Shown here piece by piece: positions 51,958 to 61,205 of a DNA stretch of 64,000 nucleotides; the first letter of the stretch is position 1; each line of letters begins with the position of its first letter. Location of the stretch: positions 248,001-312,000 of the forward strand of contig CAVVXS010000007.1 in the NCBI GenBank assembly GCA_963752225.1. Reading direction: 5' to 3'. The position numbers and the translations under genes were made by a program. The notes below the pieces were generated by a model. It ran no database searches. It was not told the DNA's origin and saw only the letters and a program-made list of their open reading frames with translations. This DNA is from JBBROS01 sp963752225. GTDB taxonomy: Bacteria > Pseudomonadota > Alphaproteobacteria > Acetobacterales > Acetobacteraceae.

Positions 51958-53261
51958 GCCGTCTGATCCAGCGCCTGCTGCAGGGCAGGGTGGTCTTGCG
52001 CGTAGTCCGCCAGCGGCACCCCCGCCACCGCGGCTTCCCAGGCGTTGCGAAGGGCTTGCACCCCGGCGCCGGGCCCGCCCGGATGCGCCATGATGCCGCC
52101 GCCCGCGGTGACGATCAGGTCCGTGGACCCCAGCGCGGCAAAGGTGCCCGGCGCTTGCCGCACCGTCTGCCCGGAGGAGAACACCGGCATGGTCAGGCAA
52201 GGCTTGTCCGGGAACATCGGTACCAAGCATTCGCGTGCCGAGCGCACCACGCTCTCGTCGCTTTCGGAGAACTTGTTGTTCAGCCCGTTGACGTGCATGT
52301 GGTCCGCCCCGGCCAGCCGCCACACCTTCTGCCAGGCGACGTAGGACCAGCCGAGCAGCGGGTGCCGGGTCAGCGCGCCCCAACCGTTGCGGTGGGCGTG
52401 GATCGGCACCTGCGCCCACCGGGCCAACTCGGTGAAAGCGACCAAGCCGATCGAGTGAATGCTGGCCATCACGCAGGTGCCGCCGTGCCGAAGCACCCAG
52501 TCGTGGCGGTGGCGCATTTCGTCCAGTTCGCCGGTCAGATTGAAGGCGTACATCACCTTGCGCCCGGTGCGGTCCGCGTGATCGTTGATCACCCGCATCA
52601 CCGCGCGCACGCGGTCGTCGAAGGGGCAGTGAGGCCCGTCAGCCTGCAGTTCGTCGTCTTTGATGAAGTCGATGCCGCCCTCGCACAAGGAGGCGACCAA
52701 GGACGCCGTTTCGTCGGGCCCGAACCCCACGCTGGGCTTGATGATGGTGCCGATCACCGGCCGCCCTTCCACGCCGGACAGGCGGCGCGTGCCTTCGATC
52801 CCGAAACGGGGGCCGCCGTAACGGTCCGCGAAGGCCTGAGGCAGGCGGATGTCCTCCACCCGCAATCCCGTGAACTGCCGCAGCTCGAACAGGTTGCCGC
52901 CCACGGTGGCCAGCATGTTGGGGAGGGACGGGCCGAGGTTGTCCATGGGCCAGGACAGGGTGGCGCGGGCCCGGCGCAGCTTGGCAGGATCGACGGACGC
53001 CGTGGTGGGCAGGGCGGGGCCAGGCACCAACTCGTCGAGCAGCTCCAGCCGCTCGATGCGGGCGGCGGAGCGCGCCTTCAGTTCCGGCGTTTCGCCGGGC
53101 ACGGGAACGAAGGTGCCGCTGGATTGCTCGCCCGCCATGGTTTCCACGGCGCGGCGCGGATCGGCAGCGGTCTCTACGAGGTAATCAGCTTCGAGCCGGA
53201 TGGGGCGCGCCATTGTCATGGCGCCCGGCACGCCAGGTTGGTTGTCCAGAGGCTTGCTCAT
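51954..53261 (-). CDS. RuBisCO-like protein (form IV), sugar-acid catabolism type
   Basis: 435 residues with the full large-subunit fold. Counting from the ATG, the active-site residues fall on near-standard positions: Glu45 in AGEQSSGTF, Asn123 in GGNLFEL, Lys175 in GTIIKPSVG, the carbamylation-type Lys201 with Asp203 and Glu204 in FIKDDELQ, His290 in HAHRNGW, Lys330 in NNKFSE, serines in VFSSGQT and the Gly triplet in VTAGGGIMAHPGG. The one obvious loss is the second Lys of KPK (Ser177), so CO2 fixation is unlikely while metal-enolate chemistry should work. Neighbours (DUF1537 kinase overlapping by 4 bases, TRAP importer, SDR) point to decarboxylation or C-C cleavage of a phosphorylated 3-keto sugar acid, as in OiaX/OiaT. 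Confidence 0.92.
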   Translation of the reverse strand: MSKPLDNQPGVPGAMTMARPIRLEADYLVETAADPRRAVETMAGEQSSGTFVPVPGETPELKARSAARIERLELLDELVPGPALPTTASVDPAKLRRARATLSWPMDNLGPSLPNMLATVGGNLFELRQFTGLRVEDIRLPQAFADRYGGPRFGIEGTRRLSGVEGRPVIGTIIKPSVGFGPDETASLVASLCEGGIDFIKDDELQADGPHCPFDDRVRAVMRVINDHADRTGRKVMYAFNLTGELDEMRHRHDWVLRHGGTCVMASIHSIGLVAFTELARWAQVPIHAHRNGWGALTRHPLLGWSYVAWQKVWRLAGADHMHVNGLNNKFSESDESVVRSARECLVPMFPDKPCLTMPVFSSGQTVRQAPGTFAALGSTDLIVTAGGGIMAHPGGPGAGVQALRNAWEAAVAGVPLADYAQDHPALQQALDQTA

Positions 53262-53298
53262 GCGACGGATCCCGTTCGAAGGAGGATGGTGTGCCTGC

Positions 53299-55176
53299 TC
53301 ACAGGAACCCTGTGGAAAACCAGGGCACGAAGACGACGATCAGCAGGCCGACGAGGAGGGCGGCGATGTAGCCGGCGATGGGCCGCACCCCGGCGTCGGG
53401 ATGCACCTTGCTGATGGCGCAGGCGGCGTAGTAGCCGACGCCGAAGGGTGGCGCGAACAGGCCGATGCCCATGGCCAGCACCACAACCATGGCGTAGTGC
53501 ACCTCGTTCACGCCCACCTGCTTGGCGATGGGGAACATCAACGGGGCGAACAGCACCACCGCCGGGATGCCTTCCAGCACCGATCCCAGCACGATGAAGC
53601 CGACCGCGGACACCAGCAGGAACACTGGCGCCCCGCCTGGCAGCGCCCGCATCGCCGCCGCCAGAGTGTTGGAGAAGCCCGACTGTGTCAGTGCCCAAGC
53701 CATGCCCGTCGCGGTGCCGATGATCAGCAGGATGGCGCCCGAGAGCGCCGCGGTGCTCACCAGCATCGGCAACAGCCGGTTCAGCGGGAACTGCCGGTAG
53801 ATCAGCAGCCCGGCCGCGATCGTGTAGGCGATGCCGATCGTGGACACCTCCGTGGCGGTGGCGACACCCTCAATCACGGCGGCGCGGATCACGAATGGCA
53901 GCAGCAGCGCCGGGATGGCGATCACCAGCGCCCGGCCAATCACCCGGGCCGACGGGCGGGTGACGCCCCGCATGTCGTCCGTCCGGTACCGCCACCACAC
54001 CACGCCGCACAGCGTGGCCCCAAGCACCACTCCAGGCATCAGCCCCCCGGTGAACAGGGCGGAGATCGACACCCCGGTAACGGAGCCAATGGTGATCAGC
54101 ACGATAGAAGGCGGAATGGTCTCGGTCTGTGCCCCGGTGGCGGCCAGCAAGGCCACCAGGTCGCCTTCTTGGGCGCCTCGCGCCTTCATCTCGGGGAACA
54201 GCACCGGGGCCACCGCAGCCATGTCTGCCGCCTTGGAGCCGGAGATGCCGGACACCAGGTACATGGCGCCGACGAGCACGTAGGAGAGGCCGCCGCGCAC
54301 ATGGCCGAGCAGGCTGCTGAGGAAGCCCACCATCGCTCGGGCCATGCCCGTCATCTCGATCAGCAGGCCGAGGAACACGAACAAGGGCACGGCCAACAGG
54401 ATGATGTGGCCCATCCCTTCATCCATCCGCCCAACCAGCACAAACGTGGGCAGGCGCGTGGTGAGCGCCAAATAGCCGAAGGTGGCGGACCCGAAGGCAA
54501 AGGCGATTGGCACGCCGGCGAACACCAGCAAGGCGACCACACCCACGAAGAACACGACCAAGTTGTAGTTGCCCAGGCCCGCAAACAGCGGCCGCGCCAT
54601 ATAGAAGGCCAGTCCCACCAATACAGCGGTAGCCACGGCGGCCAGCGTCGTCCGCCAACCCGGCAATGTCAGCAGCCGCAGCAGGCTCAAGGCTAGCATC
54701 ATCCCGATGCCCCAGGGCAGTGCACCGGCACGCCACGCATTGGAAATCTCGAGCGCCGGAGTGGTGATCGGCAATTCCTCGACCGCGAACTCGATCGCGG
54801 GTTCCAGCATGAAGCCCAGGAAACCGGCGCCTACGGCCAGCGCCAGCGCTTCGAAATAGCGGCGCGTTGTTGGCGAGGCTTTGCTGATGAACGCCGTCAT
54901 CCGCATGTGCTCGGCTCGCCGGAAGGCCACCACGGCGCCCAGCATCGCAAGCCATATGAACTGCATCGAGGCCAGTTCGTCCGTCCACTGGATCGGTTTG
55001 TGGAACATGTAGCGGCTGATCACGCCTGTCAGCAGGATGACCACCTCCGCGACGACCAGGATTGCCGCGGGGATCTCGGCCAGCAATCCGATCAGGTGGT
55101 CGATGGCCCGGCAGATGCGGGTGCCGGCCCATGCTGTTTCGGGCAGACTCATTGGTGGCGTGGTGTGGACGGACAT
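53299..55176 (-). CDS. dctQM: Fused TRAP permease DctQM
   Basis: 625 residues with about 16 transmembrane helices. Residues 1-185 are the small DctQ part (VILLTGVISRYMFHKPIQWT, DELASMQFIWLAMLGAVVAF with the E-H pair RRAEHMRM). From about 205 on the large DctM part starts, with GVPIAFAFGSATFGYLALTT, VPLFVFLGLLIEMTGMARAM and SGSKAADMAAVAPVLFPEMK. Fused QM proteins are a known TRAP variant. It drives sodium-coupled uptake with the DctP protein. First gene of the cluster, transcribed away from the LysR regulator. Confidence 0.93.
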   Translation of the reverse strand: MSVHTTPPMSLPETAWAGTRICRAIDHLIGLLAEIPAAILVVAEVVILLTGVISRYMFHKPIQWTDELASMQFIWLAMLGAVVAFRRAEHMRMTAFISKASPTTRRYFEALALAVGAGFLGFMLEPAIEFAVEELPITTPALEISNAWRAGALPWGIGMMLALSLLRLLTLPGWRTTLAAVATAVLVGLAFYMARPLFAGLGNYNLVVFFVGVVALLVFAGVPIAFAFGSATFGYLALTTRLPTFVLVGRMDEGMGHIILLAVPLFVFLGLLIEMTGMARAMVGFLSSLLGHVRGGLSYVLVGAMYLVSGISGSKAADMAAVAPVLFPEMKARGAQEGDLVALLAATGAQTETIPPSIVLITIGSVTGVSISALFTGGLMPGVVLGATLCGVVWWRYRTDDMRGVTRPSARVIGRALVIAIPALLLPFVIRAAVIEGVATATEVSTIGIAYTIAAGLLIYRQFPLNRLLPMLVSTAALSGAILLIIGTATGMAWALTQSGFSNTLAAAMRALPGGAPVFLLVSAVGFIVLGSVLEGIPAVVLFAPLMFPIAKQVGVNEVHYAMVVVLAMGIGLFAPPFGVGYYAACAISKVHPDAGVRPIAGYIAALLVGLLIVVFVPWFSTGFL

Positions 55177-55323
55177 GCGACCTCCCGGACCAGTGCCACG
55201 TTGATGATCGGAGGAGCGCCGCCCCGGATGCTTTCCGGACGCCGCGCATCACTCGAATTCGCCGTGACCTGTTGTTCTTGGGCCGACGATTGACATAGCG
55301 GGCTGAGAAAAAACATCTGAGAG

Positions 55324-55360
55324 TTTGCCGTGGACCTGTGATAAAAACTCACGGCGCAAA
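55324..55360. promoter_or_regulatory. Candidate operator in the LysR-TRAP divergent gap
   Basis: TTTGCCGTG (about 55324-55332) and CACGGCGCAAA (about 55350-55360) are an inverted repeat with a two-base bulge, next to the LysR start. Just left of it CTGAGA occurs twice 8 bases apart. Both lie in the 187-base gap between regulator and permease genes, where a LysR dimer or tetramer should bind. Confidence 0.4.
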
Positions 55361-55363
55361 GGA

Positions 55364-56257
55364 ATGATCTTGCCTGTTTCCGCCCGCCTGCCGCTCAACG
55401 CGTTGCGTGCCTTCGAAGCGTCGGCTCGGTTGGGCAGCATGAGCGCGGCCGCGGTGGAACTGCACGTGACGCACGGCGCGGTCAGCCGACAAGTGAAGCT
55501 GCTGGAAATCCAGATCGGCTTGCCACTCTTGCAGCGCCTGCCGCGGGGCCTGCTGCCAACGGCGGAAGGGGCGTCACTGGCAGCGGAGCTGTCCGAAGCT
55601 TTCGACCGCCTGCACCTCGCAGTGTCCCGCGTGCAGCCAAGGCCGTTGACCCTATCCTGCTCGGCGACCGTGATGATGTTCTGGCTGCTGCCCCGCCTGA
55701 AAAGCTTCAAGCTCGCACATCCCACGCTGGAGCTTCGGCTGGACGTGAACTACGGCCAAGTCGATTTCGTCCGCGACGAGGTGAGCGTCGCCATCCGCAA
55801 CAGCATGTATCAGCCGCCGCCGAATGCGCTGGCCGAAACGCTGGTGCGGGAAGAGATCGGCCCGGTCTGCCACCCGGCCTATGCCAGCCGCCTCGGCCTC
55901 CATACACCGTTGGACCTAGCCCGCGTGCGGCTGCTGGCGACCGCGACCCGACCGCATGGCTGGCTGGAATGGGCAACGGCGGTCGGGCTGCCGGACCTCC
56001 CGGTTCCTCCGAGCGAGGTGTACGAGCACTTCTATCTCGTGGTGCAAGCGGCGGCGTGCGGGCTTGGCCTTGCGGTCGTACCCCGCCTGCTGGTGGAAGG
56101 CGAGATCGCGGCCGGCCACCTCGTGGCGCCGCTCGGCTTCATCGAGGGCCCCCATTCATTAGAACTCTGGACGGCCGAACACCTGCGTGCTCGGGCGGAC
56201 GTTGAAGCGTTGTTGACCTGGCTTCGCGATGCCATGCAGCCAACAGCGGCGGCATAA
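55364..56257 (+). CDS. LysR-family regulator (GcvA-like) of the TRAP cluster
   Basis: 297 residues from ATG 55364; AAGGA directly before it is too close for this ATG and fits a TTG two codons later about as well, so the exact start is open. PLNALRAFEASARLGSMSAA, AVELHVTHGAVSRQVKLLEI is the GcvA-type winged helix. The effector part keeps DVNYGQVDFVRDEVSVAIRN and AAACGLGLAVVPRLLVEGEI. It diverges from dctQM and should sense the imported acid or an intermediate. Confidence 0.9.
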   Translation: MILPVSARLPLNALRAFEASARLGSMSAAAVELHVTHGAVSRQVKLLEIQIGLPLLQRLPRGLLPTAEGASLAAELSEAFDRLHLAVSRVQPRPLTLSCSATVMMFWLLPRLKSFKLAHPTLELRLDVNYGQVDFVRDEVSVAIRNSMYQPPPNALAETLVREEIGPVCHPAYASRLGLHTPLDLARVRLLATATRPHGWLEWATAVGLPDLPVPPSEVYEHFYLVVQAAACGLGLAVVPRLLVEGEIAAGHLVAPLGFIEGPHSLELWTAEHLRARADVEALLTWLRDAMQPTAAA

Positions 56258-57033
56258 CCACCTTTGGCAAACGCGATCTTCGGATGGCAGAACGCATGGT
56301 AAACGCGAGAACGCACCGACATTCATGCTGTGACCCGCTATATATTGCCCGTCAATTGCCGTCCAACCTGGACTCGGAACGGACACCTCTTGATAGCAAA
56401 AATGGAGTTATACTACTCTTTTGCTCCGATTTAGCTCCTGCGACTTGTTGTAGCCGTTCGTCCGCCTTTCGGCTCGACCTTCTCCGAAGCGGCATGTCGG
56501 CACATCGGGACTATGGGATTCAGTGTGTCCAACCAGTTCAGCGCGCGTGCGTCACCTGGCCGTGTTAAGCGACACCAAAGTATGCGGGTTAAGGGGATTC
56601 GTAGATTTGCGGGCCCGTTCTGGAAGTGCACAGTTCGGCCATTCTCTTGTTCGATCGTGGGGACCATTCTCTTGCCCCGACCGAGGGCAACCCGGGCATC
56701 TGGCAGGCGGGGCGGAAGCGGCGCGGACTGACGCGAGAGCCGGAGCAGGATTGCGAGCGGCACAGGCAGGAGCGCGGGCTAGGGTTGGGAAGGTAGCCAG
56801 ATTGCTTGCTGCACCACCTTTAAGCCGCTGCGCTCCATACCTCGAAAACACTGGCGTCGATCCAGCGGTTCTGCCAACGGACCAAAGCCGTTCAGGACCA
56901 ATGTGCATGGGAATTCCGAAATCGGGACACTGGCTAGGCAAGCGAAGCCTGTTGCGGGAACCGCCACGCGGTCTGCCGGCGCCGAGATCATCCCGCTCGC
57001 CTCGCAGCGCGGTGGCCAGAGCGGGCTGTGCGA
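56258..57033. other. Long gap without recognisable genes
   Basis: 776 bases. Frames on both strands exist but are arginine/proline/cysteine-rich, lack ribosome sites and show no family motif. The left 200 bases are AT-richer than the surroundings. No hairpin terminator with T-run was found behind the LysR gene. It may be a remnant of inserted DNA. Confidence 0.4.
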
Positions 57034-57987
57034 TCACTGGAGCGCCTGACCGGCTGCTGAGTTCTTGTATGCGGCGCTGGCGACGCGGTCTTTGCCGCCC
57101 TGTTTCGCTCGATACATAAGGGCATCTGCCACCGCCAGCGCCTCGGATACGCTGGAAGGTGGATTAGTAAACGTCAGCAATCCCACCGAGGCAGTCACCG
57201 CCCAGCCCCGAAGGCGCAATTCAATCCGGATCTCTTGGCGGATCCTCTCACTCCCTAGTTCGGGGTCGTCGCAGTCCGAGAGCAGGATCGCAAACTCATC
57301 CCCGCCGATCCGGGCAGCAAAATCTCGACCGCGAACGTTGCGGCGTATGCATTCAGCAACGATGCACAGCGCCGTGTCCCCAGCATGGTGACCGTGTCGA
57401 TCGTTCAGTTGCTTGAAGCCGTCAAGATCGACATAGAGGAGCGCACTGCGCGGCGACACAGGACGTGCCGAAAACAAGCCTTCGCTGTGCTCGAAGAACG
57501 CGTGCCGGTTGCCAACGCCAGTTAGCGTGTCTGTCAGCGCTTGATGGCGTGCATTATACAATGCACGCCGAAGTTCAAACGCTACCATGGTGTTCTCGGC
57601 AATACGTTCCAGCGTGTTTATCTGCGCGCAGTTAATCCGGCGGGGGGCCGAGTCAAAGCAACCGACTACACCTACGATGTGAGTCTTTGTCGCCACAACT
57701 GGAAAATCGGCAAAGAAACGCACGTTCCTGTTTGCGGCATACTGGGGGGCAAAGCAGGTTTCGGCTGCTGCGTCGGCTACGATCAGCGGCTTGCCGCCGT
57801 TGGCGAGCACCAAGTCAGAAAACGAGCCTGACCGCCGAACTGTATCTGAGTGTGGAACGAAGCCGAACGTCGCTTTGTAGACGAGGCGCTCAGCGTCCAC
57901 CATCACCATGAACGCCGCCTTACATGAGGCGACATGGGCAGCGATGCTCAAAGCGTTGTCGAGCGTTGCAGTGCCCTTCGCGTCCAC
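57034..57987 (-). CDS. GAF-GGDEF diguanylate cyclase, N-terminus uncertain
   Basis: 317 residues if GTG 57987 is the start. Residues 1-150 are a GAF-type sensor (AAHVASCKAAFMVMVDAERL, later VVGVVGCFDSAPRRINCAQ). The GGDEF domain has DTLTGVGNRHAFF, LLYVDLDGFKQLNDRHGHHA and the active site RIGGDEFAILL, with the inhibitory RxxD site (RGRD) five residues before GGDEF. It should make cyclic di-GMP. Homology goes on upstream of 57987 in the same frame (RLAILRTYEV), but then meets a TAG preceded by VRSQGEE. Full-length relatives read EE-x-RLAILRTYEV there, so the true start may lie upstream of a nonsense codon. Confidence 0.85.
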   Translation of the reverse strand: MDAKGTATLDNALSIAAHVASCKAAFMVMVDAERLVYKATFGFVPHSDTVRRSGSFSDLVLANGGKPLIVADAAAETCFAPQYAANRNVRFFADFPVVATKTHIVGVVGCFDSAPRRINCAQINTLERIAENTMVAFELRRALYNARHQALTDTLTGVGNRHAFFEHSEGLFSARPVSPRSALLYVDLDGFKQLNDRHGHHAGDTALCIVAECIRRNVRGRDFAARIGGDEFAILLSDCDDPELGSERIRQEIRIELRLRGWAVTASVGLLTFTNPPSSVSEALAVADALMYRAKQGGKDRVASAAYKNSAAGQALQ

Positions 57988-58163
57988 GACCTCATACGTG
58001 CGCAGGATCGCGAGGCGCTATTCTTCGCCTTGCGATCGCACATTCGCCAAGTTTGGAAAGCGTTGGCCGTCGAAGGCCAACCTTCCATCCTCACCCATCT
58101 GCTACTCCAGGTAGAATACATCCGTATGTAGAGCGAGAGTTGGAACTGTGCTGGCTATTTACG

Positions 58164-59645
58164 TTAGGTGGCGCGCACTCCGGCAACGAAGCTGTTGAGC
58201 TCACTGGTGAGTTGCTCTGCCTGTTTCGAGATACCGCTGTCAGCACCCAAGACCTGCTCGGCGGCAGCTCCCGTGTCATTTGCAGCTTGGCCCACGCCCA
58301 CGATCGTTGCAGTGACCTGTTGCGTGCTGACAGCTGTCTGTTGGACGCTCCGCGCGATCTCGGCTGTTGCAGCGCCCTGCTCCTCGACCGCCGCGGCGAT
58401 GTTCGATGAGATGGTGCTCACTTCACCGATGGTCACCGCAATCGCGTTGATGGCGGCTACGGCCTCTCCTGTCGCGCTTTGGATGGCCGAAACCTGGGTG
58501 CCGATCTCCTCAGTCGCCTTGGCCGTCTGCGCTGCGAGGTTCTTCACCTCGCTCGCCACCACGGCGAAGCCCTTGCCCGCATCACCCGCGCGAGCGGCCT
58601 CGATTGTCGCGTTCAGGGCCAAGAGATTGGTCTGTCCAGCAATACCGGCGATCAGCTTCACGACGTCGCCAATCTTCTCTGCACCGTCCGCCAGCGCCCG
58701 AACGATGGCGTCGGTACGGCGCGCGTCCGCAACCGCCCTCTCGGTGATCAGAGCCGACTGGTTCACCTGCCGGCTGATCTCGTGGATCGATGCCGTCAGT
58801 TGTTCGGCCGCGCTCGCGACAGTCTGCACGCTGACTCTCGCTTCGCCTGCAGCGGCGGAAACCGTCGTCGCTTGTTGATTGGTTTGGGTCGCGGTCACCG
58901 ACATCAACTCCGCCGTCGTCTGCAACTCCGTCGCGCTGCACGCCAAGATCGCTACCAGGCCGCCGATCTTGCCTTCAAAAGCGTCAGCCGTCTGGTGCAG
59001 CGTCGCCCGCTGCGCGATGGCTGCTTCCGTTGTTAGTCGACTTTGCTCTTCTTGACGGAGGTTGGCCAACGCAGACACCTTGATAGCCGACGCCTCGGCG
59101 TCGGAGATCGCCTTCGCGCCTTGATTGACCAGCCAAGCCAGGGCTGCGCACTCGAGAACCAGGACAACGGCGTGGAACACCACTCGGATTAGGTCTGCGC
59201 CGCCAGGAAACACCAAGGCCGGCAAAACGAAGTTCAATGCGAGATGATGCAGCGCGACGACAAACGCGCCGACGATCACGGCCTGGCAATCGAGAAGCGC
59301 CGCAGTCACGGCAACGTCTGCGAAGAAGATCATATGCGCGTCGGCCTGCCACGAGGAGCCAGCGAGCACCATAACAATCAACGCAGGCATGACACACAAT
59401 GCAGTTGCGACTGTTGCCCGAGTACTGGCGGCACCTGGCTGGATACGATGCGCGACGGTTGCGCTTCCCGCAGCAGCCAGCCAGAGCGCTAGGCCGACAG
59501 AGAGGTTCTCGCCAGCAATCCAGCCTGCAACGGCCAACATGGGGCCATGGAGCCAGACGGCTGCTACAATGACCCGCTCTGCAACAAGTCGGAGTTGGGC
59601 CAAGTTTCGCAGGCTCGTGGAGCCGTTCATGAGGTTGGCGAGCAT
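58164..59645 (-). CDS. Methyl-accepting chemotaxis protein
   Basis: 493 residues from ATG 59645, where GGAAGAGAGA is the ribosome site. The first 190 residues carry five or six hydrophobic helices with hardly any periplasmic loop, so the sensor is membrane-embedded. The cytosolic part has the hairpin tip IAGIAGQTNLLALNATIEAA, RAGDAGKGFAVVASEVKNLA, typical of MCPs that contact CheA and CheW. There is no HAMP-like segment that I can recognise and no CheR-tethering pentapeptide at the end (ends SFVAGVRAT). No che genes are near. It could report membrane energy or lipophilic stimuli. Confidence 0.9.
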   Translation of the reverse strand: MLANLMNGSTSLRNLAQLRLVAERVIVAAVWLHGPMLAVAGWIAGENLSVGLALWLAAAGSATVAHRIQPGAASTRATVATALCVMPALIVMVLAGSSWQADAHMIFFADVAVTAALLDCQAVIVGAFVVALHHLALNFVLPALVFPGGADLIRVVFHAVVLVLECAALAWLVNQGAKAISDAEASAIKVSALANLRQEEQSRLTTEAAIAQRATLHQTADAFEGKIGGLVAILACSATELQTTAELMSVTATQTNQQATTVSAAAGEARVSVQTVASAAEQLTASIHEISRQVNQSALITERAVADARRTDAIVRALADGAEKIGDVVKLIAGIAGQTNLLALNATIEAARAGDAGKGFAVVASEVKNLAAQTAKATEEIGTQVSAIQSATGEAVAAINAIAVTIGEVSTISSNIAAAVEEQGAATAEIARSVQQTAVSTQQVTATIVGVGQAANDTGAAAEQVLGADSGISKQAEQLTSELNSFVAGVRAT

Positions 59646-60370
59646 GGGGCATCTCTCTTCCACGGCAGGGCCAGCCCAATTGCAGCCCTAACCTTTGAGG
59701 CTTCTCCGTAAATGACAGCGAAGCCAGGCGCTGGGGTGCTCACGAGGGTCGCGTCCGCCTTCGCGGCGGCGAGCAGTGCTGAGGCGGGATTTCCACCGTG
59801 AACGCGCACAAGAACAGTCCCTGACCAACGGGTATCAGTTGCAAGCCGCATAGAGCGGCCGTGATAAACAAAGCTAATCCCGCTGCTGGGATTAGCTCCG
59901 AGATATCTCCCAGACAGTTGGCGAGTAGAAAGCGCAATTAAATGCCCCAACAGCTTTGTGCGGGCTGGATACAGGGAAAAGGATAAGGAGAGTTTAAGAC
60001 AACGACGGAAGCGGACGGGTAGTTGATCGGTTGATTTGCTCAGGTTCCGGGGACTTGGCGCATTGTCGAGCTAAGCCCGAAGACGGCAACTCGTGGTCAG
60101 TGGGGACGTGCCCGTGTCAGCCAACCCAACCAGGGTTCAACCCCAGGTGACCGTCGGGCGAGTTGGCAAAGCCAAAGGAACGGACCGGTCTGGACAGTTT
60201 GCCAGGCGCTTCGCTCGAACAGCCGAACGTGCCTGCTCCGAAGAAGGCGAAGCTTCTCGTTGCCAAGCCACTGAGCAAGTCCAAGAAGACCAGGGCTCTC
60301 AAATCAAGCAACGCCCGCGAGCGACTTGTCAGGGCGCTGGAGACGGATCCAACTCCGCCAGCCGCGGTCG
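59646..60370. other. Gap upstream of the chemotaxis gene and 5' flank of the PiT relic
   Basis: About 725 bases. A plus-strand frame from 60163 (LDSLPGASLEQPNVPAPKKA, then a Lys-rich stretch) is open into the PiT relic but resembles no transporter N-terminus; it may be the start of an unrelated gene joined by rearrangement. Nothing else was recognised. Confidence 0.35.
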
Positions 60371-61140
60371 AAGATCGGCTTGCGCGTCTCGCAGCCCTGG
60401 CCGGAGCCATCGTCTGGAACATTTTGACCTGGTGGCTCGGCATCCCGTCCAGCAGCAGCCACGCCTTGGTCGGCGGCCTGATCGGCGCCGGCATGGCCAA
60501 GGTGGGGGTCGTGGCGGTGGTTTGGGGCGGCGTCGGGATCATCGGTTCGGCGATCGTGCTGTCGCCCCTGACCGGCTTCTTGCTGGCGATGGTCCTGGTC
60601 GTGGTCACTTCGTGGCTCGCGGTTCGCGCCACGCCGTTCGCGGTCGACCGCCAGTTTCGCATACTGCAATTTGTCTCGTCGGCGCTGCTCAGCCTCGCCC
60701 ATGGCGGTAACGACGCCCAGAAGACGATGGGGATCATCACTGCGCTGCTCTACTCGCAAGGGCTTCTGACCGGGCGCTTCCATGTGCCGCTGTGAGTCGT
60801 GCTGAGTTGCCAGGGTGCGATGGCGCTGGGCACGCTCTGCGGCGGCTGGCGGATCGTGCGCACCGTCGGGTCGCGGATCACCCATCTGACGCCGATGCAG
60901 GGCTTCTGCGCGGAAGGAGGCGGCGCCTTGGCCCTGTTCGGCGCAACCTGGCTGGGCATCCCGGTCTCGACGACCCACACGATCACCGGATCCATTGTCG
61001 GCGTCGGCGCAGCCCGCCGGGTTTCGGCGGTCCGCTGGGGCGTGGCGCGCAGCATCGTCGTGGCATGGGGTGTCACATTGCCCGCTTCGGCTGCAGTGGC
61101 GGCGCTGTGTTACTGGCTCGCCGCATGGGCCGTGCGCTGA
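60371..61140 (+). pseudogene. PiT-family phosphate/sulfate permease, 5'-truncated and with internal stop
   Basis: Homology begins in mid-protein with LAGAIVWNILTWWLGIPSSS and continues through LSLAHGGNDAQKTMGIITAL, the second PiT signature. At 60793-60795 a TGA stands where relatives have Trp (FHVPL-stop-VVLSCQGAMALGTLCGG). The frame then goes on to STTHTITGSIVGVGAARRVS and the normal end at 61140. The first PiT signature (the N-terminal 100 residues or so) is absent. The protein cannot be functional. Members import phosphate; some act as sulfate permease CysP, which would match the sulfur-gene relics next door. Confidence 0.85.
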
Positions 61141-61205
61141 ACGGCATGCCCGATGCAGTGTAGCCACCGCGTCCGCGGGTTTGTGTCGGGCGATCCCTGC
61201 AGGCT

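Noticed and set aside
56552..57037. Minus-strand frame of 161 residues in the long gap
   Set aside because: Composition is Pro/Arg/Ala-biased, there is no ribosome site and no recognisable motif.
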